From the NCBI GenBank assembly GCA_038245795.1, contig JBBRSC010000100.1, positions 1 to 10,859 of the forward strand: DNA of 10,859 nt, read 5' to 3'. Below the pieces are notes generated by a model. That model searched no databases, was not told the DNA's origin, and saw only the letters and a list, made by a program, of their open reading frames with translations. The DNA comes from JBBRSC01 sp038245795 (GTDB lineage: Bacteria > Actinomycetota > Acidimicrobiia > Acidimicrobiales > Microtrichaceae). Positions 6,115-10,859 of this stretch are shown here, one piece after another. The translations under genes and the position numbers were made by a program. The stretch's first letter is position 1, and each line of letters begins with the position of its first letter.

Positions 6115-7266
6115 CTATACCGCAAGCGATCCGTTGACGATGAGTTGATGCATCAGCAGGAAACTGCGCCCATCGGGCGTGCCTGATTCCCACTCTGCTC
6201 GCAGTCGTGCGGCATCGACGAGGTCGTGGTTGATCCCGCCCCCATTCCACTTGGCAGCGATCTGCACGAACTGTCGGCCGACCAACGCCTCGTCGAAGAC
6301 GGCCTTGGACGTGCGCTCACGGAGCCACGCCGGCATGACGTCGCCGACCAGTTCATCGAGTGCTGCGGCCCGACTGGTGAAGCCTGTTGGGCCGGCTTCG
6401 CTCGCGACCGCCGCCAGGACTCGTGGATCGAGAAACGGTGTGCGGACCGATACGGCGTGGTCGGCTCCGAGTGCCACGATCGTTGAGGTCACGGCCTGAA
6501 AGTATCGGTCGGCGGTCCATTGCCCGAGGGCGGTGTTCCAGCGATGCGACAACCGACCAAGCGCCTCGCCTGCTCGGTCGGCAGCGGCAGCTCGAGCCTC
6601 GGGAGTGAGCCACGACAACCCGGCCACGAACCGTTCACCCAAGCGCCGTCGTCGGCCCGGAAGGATCTCGTCGCCGATGGTGCGGATGTCGGTGCGGCGG
6701 AACGAGCGCGGAGAGCGAGAGACGACCGAGATCCGGTCTGCCGACGAGTCGAGGAGTTCGTCGCCTCCGATCCCGCTGAGTAGCGAGCCGCCAGCAGCGA
6801 CCTCGAGGATGGGATCGTGGAGGAAGGCGTTGACGGGGAAGAGCACGCCGTGACGCCCCAGTACCCGCTGCGCAATGGCTCCGGCTAACGATCCGTCGGG
6901 CGTGATCCGGATCCACTCCGGACATCGGAGTTCGTCGATGATCCGTTCCTGCCACACGGTCTCGTCCGATGCCGGAGCATCGGGGAATCGCAGCGTCACG
7001 GGAATTGGCGGGGCCAATCCGTGTCGTTCGGCCAAGGACATCGCCACACACAACACCGCCGACGAATCGCGACCGCCGCTGAAGCTGATGACGCACGGCT
7101 CATGGCGAAGCGCTTCGAGGATCACGGACTCGAGCGCGGCTCGGGCAGAACTCAGCGGCGCCCCGAGCTTTGGCGTTGACAGATCGAATCCAAGCGGGCT
7201 CCCGACTGCCTGTTCGAGCTCATCGAGCTGGAGGAGCTGCACGGGGGGTGATCCCAGCGTCGACAT
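6115..7266 (-). CDS. Lasso cyclase (C), asparagine-synthetase-like, no amidotransferase domain
   Basis: This 383-residue enzyme is the ATP-dependent macrolactam synthetase of the pathway: it adenylates the Asp side chain of the core and the new N-terminal amine attacks it to close the ring. Seen: PP-loop SFSGGRDSSAVL at 61-72, GIGGDELLDS at 165-174, RTPFLDPRVL at 275-284 and RERTSKAVFDEAL at 316-328, all typical of asparagine synthetase B C-terminal domains. Only about 60 residues precede the PP-loop, so the N-terminal glutaminase-like domain present in microcin J25 McjC and most lasso cyclases is missing, and upstream sequence is filled by B2. The ATG at 7266 overlaps the B2 stop by one base (TGATG), indicating translational coupling; no Shine-Dalgarno is seen. 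A longer start at 7326 would overlap B2 by 60 bases and is less likely. It is last in the D-B1-B2-C operon and convergent with the kinase. Confidence 0.93.
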   Translation of the reverse strand: MSTLGSPPVQLLQLDELEQAVGSPLGFDLSTPKLGAPLSSARAALESVILEALRHEPCVISFSGGRDSSAVLCVAMSLAERHGLAPPIPVTLRFPDAPASDETVWQERIIDELRCPEWIRITPDGSLAGAIAQRVLGRHGVLFPVNAFLHDPILEVAAGGSLLSGIGGDELLDSSADRISVVSRSPRSFRRTDIRTIGDEILPGRRRRLGERFVAGLSWLTPEARAAAADRAGEALGRLSHRWNTALGQWTADRYFQAVTSTIVALGADHAVSVRTPFLDPRVLAAVASEAGPTGFTSRAAALDELVGDVMPAWLRERTSKAVFDEALVGRQFVQIAAKWNGGGINHDLVDAARLRAEWESGTPDGRSFLLMHQLIVNGSLAV

Positions 7267-7664
7267 CACGGCACCGGAATACGGTGGATCACCGCGAACT
7301 CGCCCGGGTCGGTTCCGTCGATCCACGCATGGGCCTGGACGGGCGTGGGAGTTTCAGTTCCGTCGGCGACCCCGATCACGACATCGGGGGCGTGGCCACG
7401 CACGCCGAGGATGCATTGCTGGAGCAGTAGCGATCGCTCCAAGCAGGTGGCGTGCCGGAGCGCCATGACGAGTTCGACGCCCGCCACGGAGTTGGGACCG
7501 TGTCCGTCGAACCGCGGCGGCGTCGCCGCCAACCCGGAGGTGGCAAGATCTCGACGGATGAGGGGAAGGGACCGATACGCCCACCAAGCGCCGCGCCACG
7601 TGGTGGGATGGCGGAGCAGCGCTGTCACGAGTGATCGAGTCGCTACGAGGTCGGAATCCGTCAT
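7266..7664 (-). CDS. Lasso peptide leader peptidase (B2), transglutaminase-like
   Basis: A 132-residue member of the lasso biosynthesis B2 family, cysteine proteases of transglutaminase fold that remove the leader. The catalytic triad is visible: Cys74 in ATCLERSLLLQ (72-82), His112 in AHAWID (111-116) and Asp116. Length fits stand-alone B2 proteins; the leader-binding domain is a separate gene (B1), as in most actinobacterial clusters. It starts 2 bases after the B1 stop and its own stop overlaps the cyclase start by one base, so the three proteins are probably made in similar amounts. The predicted cut in the precursor is after Ala23. No Shine-Dalgarno is evident, which fits coupled translation. 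Confidence 0.92.
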   Translation of the reverse strand: MTDSDLVATRSLVTALLRHPTTWRGAWWAYRSLPLIRRDLATSGLAATPPRFDGHGPNSVAGVELVMALRHATCLERSLLLQQCILGVRGHAPDVVIGVADGTETPTPVQAHAWIDGTDPGEFAVIHRIPVP

Positions 7665-7666
7665 GG

Positions 7667-7981
7667 TCAGTCGATCCAGTTCCGGTCCTGGCAGACCGCA
7701 ATGAAACTCTGGACGTCGGTGGCGGCCATGTCGTCATCCACGTCGAAGGTGTCGAGCAGCGTGCTGACCAGTTCGAGCTCGCTCCCTCCGCCATCGACCA
7801 GCGTCGACCACAACAGGGTGGCCGCACCGTTGAGGGACAGGTATGACGAATCTGAGATGTCGAGCACGACGGTCTCGCCGGCGAGTTGCTTCCACGTCAC
7901 CGCGCCTGGGCGAATCCGCCAGACCCGAGTCTTGGTCACGTCGCTCGTGACCGTGTCGGGGTTCGTGAGTCTTGAGTTCAT
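7667..7981 (-). CDS. Lasso peptide RRE protein (B1), PqqD-like
   Basis: A 104-residue PqqD-family protein, the RiPP recognition element that binds the precursor leader (chiefly the YxxP region) and presents it to B2. The PqqD-like core is visible: VTWKQLAGETVVLDISDSSY at 28-47, then LSLNGAATLLWSTL at 48-61, followed by a helical stretch ending QSFIAVCQDRNWID. The first 20 residues are an extension before the fold. The ATG overlaps the exporter stop by 4 bases and is preceded by GGAGG at 7989-7993 (7-base spacing), the best ribosome site within this operon. Identity as RRE is strong from sequence plus adjacency to B2 and cyclase. Confidence 0.92.
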   Translation of the reverse strand: MNSRLTNPDTVTSDVTKTRVWRIRPGAVTWKQLAGETVVLDISDSSYLSLNGAATLLWSTLVDGGGSELELVSTLLDTFDVDDDMAATDVQSFIAVCQDRNWID

Positions 7982-9864
7982 CGTGTGGCCTCCAGCCGGT
8001 GGTTGTGGGATCGATCGCTCGCTGAGCCATCGGGGTGGTCGAGATAGGTACTCGCCTGTAGATCGAACAGCTCGGCGTACAACGCGCCGGCTTGGATCAA
8101 TTGGTGGTGAGTGCCGATCTCGGCGATCCGTCCGTCGATGAGTACGCAGATCCGGTCGGCCGCGCGGCAGCTCGAGAATCGGTGGGTGACGAGCACAGCC
8201 CCGCGACCATGGAGCATCGCTCGCACATCGGCGAAGAGTTCGACCTCAGCGCGCGGATCCAGGCTTGCGGTGGGCTCGTCGAGCACAACGAATGGAGCAT
8301 CGCGGTACAACGCCCGGGCCAACGCGAGGCGTTGCCACTGCCCACCGGACAGATCCGTGCCGCCGAAGAACTGGGGGCCCAGCAGCGTGTCGAGCCCATC
8401 GGGGAGTTGACGGGCGAAGGATGCTCCGCCAGCGGTGGCTGCGGCGTCGGCGCGGGCGTCGTCGATCGCGTGAGTCGTGTCGCCCCACGCAATGGCCTCG
8501 CGGGCGGTGATCAATGGCCGAAGGTGTTCCTGGAACACGACGGCGAACTGTCGGCGCCAGGCGACAGGATCGTGTTCGGGATCACGACCGTTCCACGAGA
8601 TGGTCCCCGAATGAGGCGTGAGCAGTCCGACGAGGCACTTCACCAGGGTCGACTTTCCGGCACCGTTCTCGCCGACGAGCGCCACGATTTCCCCGGGCTG
8701 GAGCTCGAGGGTGATGTCGCTGATCGCCGGCTGTGTCCGCCCCGGGTACGTGAAGGTGACCCGGTCCAAGCGGATCGATGAGTCGCGCATCGATAGGTCT
8801 GGTCCCGGGCCCTCAATTCCAGCGCCGCCATTTCGAGTGCCGTCAATGGGGGAGGATCGGCCACCAGTCGAGGGCGTCGCTGCTACGGCCAGGGTCGACG
8901 TCACGGCAGGGTCGCTCAGGAGCGACTCGATGTCCGAGAGAAACAGAGCGCTCTCCCGAAGAATTGCAATGGCCGCCGCGATTGGAGCCAACCGCACCAC
9001 TGCCAACAACAACGCTCCGACGGCGGCGACTGCGCTGCCGAGTGGGAGTCGCCCATCACGGAGTTGACTGACCAACACCACGAGCACTGCTCCGAGGCCC
9101 AGCGACGCGCCAGCCACGCCAGCGATGGTCATCCCGACCCGTCGCCTCGTCATTCGTCGGAGCTCGACAAGGCGTTGGTCGTAGAGCGAGTCGTGCCGTC
9201 GGAGCAGATCCGGGCCGAGTTCGTATGCGCGAAGTTCCGCTGCTGCGGATCGTTGAACGAGCAGCGAATAGAAATAGGCGCGGCGGCGATCAGTCGCTGT
9301 CTGCGACACCGTGAATGCGTAGTTGAGTCGACTCCCGATCACCGAGGCTGCCACCAGTGGGCAGGCGGCGAGGAGCGCGAGAACGCCAATGATTGGGCTG
9401 GCGCTGATCAAGACCGCTCCGAGACCGACGAGGGTGGATCCGGATGCCACCAGAGCCAGCAGAGCGCCGGTGACCTGTGGTGGTCGAATCATGGATTCGA
9501 TCTGGGCTCGCTCGATTCGATCTGTGAAGGCTGGATCGTCGAATCGAATGAGCGGTTGGGCGGCGCTGAGTTCGCCGATCTGATGCGTAGTGGTTCGGCC
9601 GCACCGTTCGCCGAGGAGGCGTTGTTGGTCGGCGCGGATCTGATCGAGTGCGACCACCGTGACGGTGGCGACGAGCGCCAAGATCGAGAGGGTCAGCACG
9701 TCAGCCGATGGATCTCGACTCAAGGCGTTGACGACTTGACCGGCTGCCCAGACCTGCGCTGCGGCCATGGCCCCCCCAAAGATCTGAGAGGCGACCACGA
9801 ATCCGAACATCCCGGGCGACGCAGAGCGAACCAACCTGACGGCGCGGAGCAATGAGGCGATCAC
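7978..9864 (-). CDS. ABC exporter of the lasso cluster (D), permease-ATPase fusion
   Basis: A 628-residue half-transporter, expected to dimerise and pump the mature lasso peptide out, often giving self-immunity. The membrane domain covers about residues 1-310 with hydrophobic stretches near 20-48, 57-75, 133-178 and 245-305. The ATPase domain starts near 364: Walker A GENGAGKST at 398-406, Q-loop glutamine 445, signature LSGGQ at 505-509, Walker B FVVLDE at 525-530 and switch histidine 561. All key residues are present. There is no N-terminal C39 peptidase, consistent with a separate B2 protease. The linker at about 321-362 is long and rich in Gly, Ser and Pro. The start is GTG, 6 bases after the stop of the small membrane protein gene, without a clear Shine-Dalgarno. 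The stop overlaps B1 by 4 bases. Substrate is inferred from gene order. Confidence 0.93.
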   Translation of the reverse strand: MIASLLRAVRLVRSASPGMFGFVVASQIFGGAMAAAQVWAAGQVVNALSRDPSADVLTLSILALVATVTVVALDQIRADQQRLLGERCGRTTTHQIGELSAAQPLIRFDDPAFTDRIERAQIESMIRPPQVTGALLALVASGSTLVGLGAVLISASPIIGVLALLAACPLVAASVIGSRLNYAFTVSQTATDRRRAYFYSLLVQRSAAAELRAYELGPDLLRRHDSLYDQRLVELRRMTRRRVGMTIAGVAGASLGLGAVLVVLVSQLRDGRLPLGSAVAAVGALLLAVVRLAPIAAAIAILRESALFLSDIESLLSDPAVTSTLAVAATPSTGGRSSPIDGTRNGGAGIEGPGPDLSMRDSSIRLDRVTFTYPGRTQPAISDITLELQPGEIVALVGENGAGKSTLVKCLVGLLTPHSGTISWNGRDPEHDPVAWRRQFAVVFQEHLRPLITAREAIAWGDTTHAIDDARADAAATAGGASFARQLPDGLDTLLGPQFFGGTDLSGGQWQRLALARALYRDAPFVVLDEPTASLDPRAEVELFADVRAMLHGRGAVLVTHRFSSCRAADRICVLIDGRIAEIGTHHQLIQAGALYAELFDLQASTYLDHPDGSASDRSHNHRLEATR

Positions 9865-9870
9865 GATCGG

Positions 9871-10101
9871 CTAGACCGCCACGGCGAAACGGAAAGCAAC
9901 CACGGTCACGATGACCATCGCCGCGCCGAGCGTGAGACGCCCAGTCGGCCACTGAGTGGTCGCCCCGACGGCCGAGCGATACGACACCGTCGCCAACACG
10001 GCCACGGCGGCGAAGGTCACGATGATGCCCACAGCGGCATCGATGCCGCCGGTGAACAACGCCGCCAGGAACAAGGGATCAACTCGGGTCACGTGGATCA
10101 C
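9871..10101 (-). CDS. Small two-helix membrane protein, unknown function
   Basis: A 76-residue protein I do not recognise. It has two hydrophobic segments, about residues 9-39 and 56-75, joined by a short polar stretch (YRSAVGATTQWPTGR), so it probably sits in the membrane as a hairpin or interacts with a larger membrane protein. It begins with GTG in a 4-base GTGA overlap with the membrane protein gene upstream and ends 6 bases before the exporter start, so translation coupling on both sides supports it as a real gene. The size and place would suit an immunity or transport helper for the lasso exporter, or a helper of the upstream membrane protein; neither can be shown. Confidence 0.62.
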   Translation of the reverse strand: MIHVTRVDPLFLAALFTGGIDAAVGIIVTFAAVAVLATVSYRSAVGATTQWPTGRLTLGAAMVIVTVVAFRFAVAV

Positions 10102-10859
10102 TTCCTGCCTGGAACGTCGAAGGAATACGCGGCGGCGTCCCCAGATCTCGTGAGCAGACTCACGCCGGGCTGGAGATCCAGAAACTCTCCGAAACGTTGG
10201 AACGCGCCGCGCTCGAAGCCCTGCACCTCGGTGCTGTAACTCGAGGTGCTCCGCGTCACCAGCACGATCACGCGGTTGGCGCCGACCGCCCGCGCATAGG
10301 AGGTGACGCCAGCGACCCAGGTCGGTTCCTCAATAAAGAGTGCCCCGACGGTGGCGGATCGTCCTGAGGTCAGTCGGAGACCGGTGTACCTCCACGGAAG
10401 GAAGGAGTTTCCGGCGACGAGGAGAGTGGTGCCATCGGCGGAGTTGTAGGCCACATCGATCACTGCCTGGTCGTTCGGCCACGCACGCTCGTACGACTCG
10501 TTGCCCCACCTGGACAGCACGAACGGCACGATCAACGCCACGCTCAACGCCACGACGACGCCGGCCTGCCAGCGGCGGGTGTGCCGAGTGGCGTCAACGC
10601 TCGTCGTGATCGCGATGGCGATCAGAGCGCACACGAGTGGCGCTGCGAACAGGAAGAGTCGGAACAGCAACTCCCCGCCGTAGCTCTGGAAGATCACGGC
10701 CGTGGCGAGCAGCCCGGACAACAACACGAGCGGAACCTGCGGCCAGTCCTGCCGCCGCCGCCACAGGACCCCAGTGGCGATCAGTGCCATCACCGCCAAC
10801 GCCGCTACCAGGCTGAGCCGTCCGATGATGACGATTGCCCGGTCTGGGGTGGGGTCGCC
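10098..10859 (-). CDS. C-terminal part of a polytopic membrane protein, 5'-truncated
   Basis: An open frame runs off the window edge with no stop, giving 253 visible residues; the first in-frame ATG (10799) is only inside it. The visible part has about four hydrophobic segments (near 8-33, 41-60, 66-87 and 98-116), then a roughly 135-residue soluble tail from RWGNESYERAW onwards, with GNSFLPWRYTGL and a strand-rich stretch VGANRVIVLVTR, ending DAAAYSFDVPGRK. This plan, many helices and then an external C-terminal domain, is common among actinobacterial GT-C-type or polymerase-like glycan membrane proteins, but no catalytic motif is visible here, so function is left open. The stop overlaps the GTG of the small membrane protein by 4 bases, making it the head of the transcript that continues into exporter, B1, B2 and cyclase. 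It may be part of a polysaccharide locus rather than of lasso synthesis. Confidence 0.75.
   Translation of the reverse strand, partial: GDPTPDRAIVIIGRLSLVAALAVMALIATGVLWRRRQDWPQVPLVLLSGLLATAVIFQSYGGELLFRLFLFAAPLVCALIAIAITTSVDATRHTRRWQAGVVVALSVALIVPFVLSRWGNESYERAWPNDQAVIDVAYNSADGTTLLVAGNSFLPWRYTGLRLTSGRSATVGALFIEEPTWVAGVTSYARAVGANRVIVLVTRSTSSYSTEVQGFERGAFQRFGEFLDLQPGVSLLTRSGDAAAYSFDVPGRK

Noticed and set aside
7267..7326. Earlier start for the cyclase at 7326
   Set aside because: The added 20 residues are Arg/Pro-rich and overlap B2; the TGATG arrangement at 7266 is a common coupling signal.
9064..9855. 263-residue plus-strand frame opposite the exporter
   Set aside because: Antisense to the membrane domain of a clear ABC transporter, with charged low-complexity composition and no domain.

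Overview
The window comes from a high-GC Gram-positive-like genome, most likely an actinobacterium. The coding is GC-rich, there are several GTG starts and ATGA/GTGA stop-start overlaps, and the peptide leader is of the actinobacterial lasso type. A more exact placement (for example Acidimicrobiia) would be a guess. The sequence is almost fully coding: 13 genes, no gap above 80 bases, and no tRNA, rRNA, CRISPR array or insertion sequence seen.

Layout. (1) Bases 2-2076, plus strand: a 5'-truncated F420-hydrogenase/dehydrogenase beta-subunit-like iron-sulfur protein, overlapped by a polysaccharide pyruvyl transferase. This pair is typical of exopolysaccharide or cell-wall glycan loci. (2) Bases 2069-5151, minus strand: a 47-residue lasso peptide precursor with a strong Shine-Dalgarno, then a perfect 13-bp hairpin, then a glycosyltransferase (GT2), an NTP_transf_5 nucleotidyltransferase and a second GT2; these last three are joined by 4-base overlaps. 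(3) Bases 5180-6097, plus strand and divergent from the precursor: an HPr-kinase-like protein of the lasso-peptide kinase type. (4) Bases 6115-10859, minus strand: a 5'-truncated polytopic membrane protein, a small two-helix membrane protein, an ABC exporter, an RRE (PqqD-like) protein, a transglutaminase-like leader peptidase and a short asparagine-synthetase-like lasso cyclase, all tightly coupled.

Together regions 2-4 form a complete lasso peptide (RiPP) cluster: precursor A, B1, B2, cyclase C and exporter D. It also holds the kinase and nucleotidyltransferase found in paeninodin- and pseudomycoidin-type clusters, and two glycosyltransferases that are not usual parts. The predicted product has a ring closed between Phe24 and Asp32 of the precursor (nine residues) and a 15-residue hydrophobic tail. 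The working idea is a phosphorylated and perhaps glycosylated lasso peptide, exported by the ABC transporter. It is also possible that some or all of the sugar genes serve the neighbouring polysaccharide locus instead. Points of interest are a cyclase with no amidotransferase domain, a kinase whose likely substrate has no C-terminal serine, and inverted repeats at both convergent gene ends and directly after the precursor.
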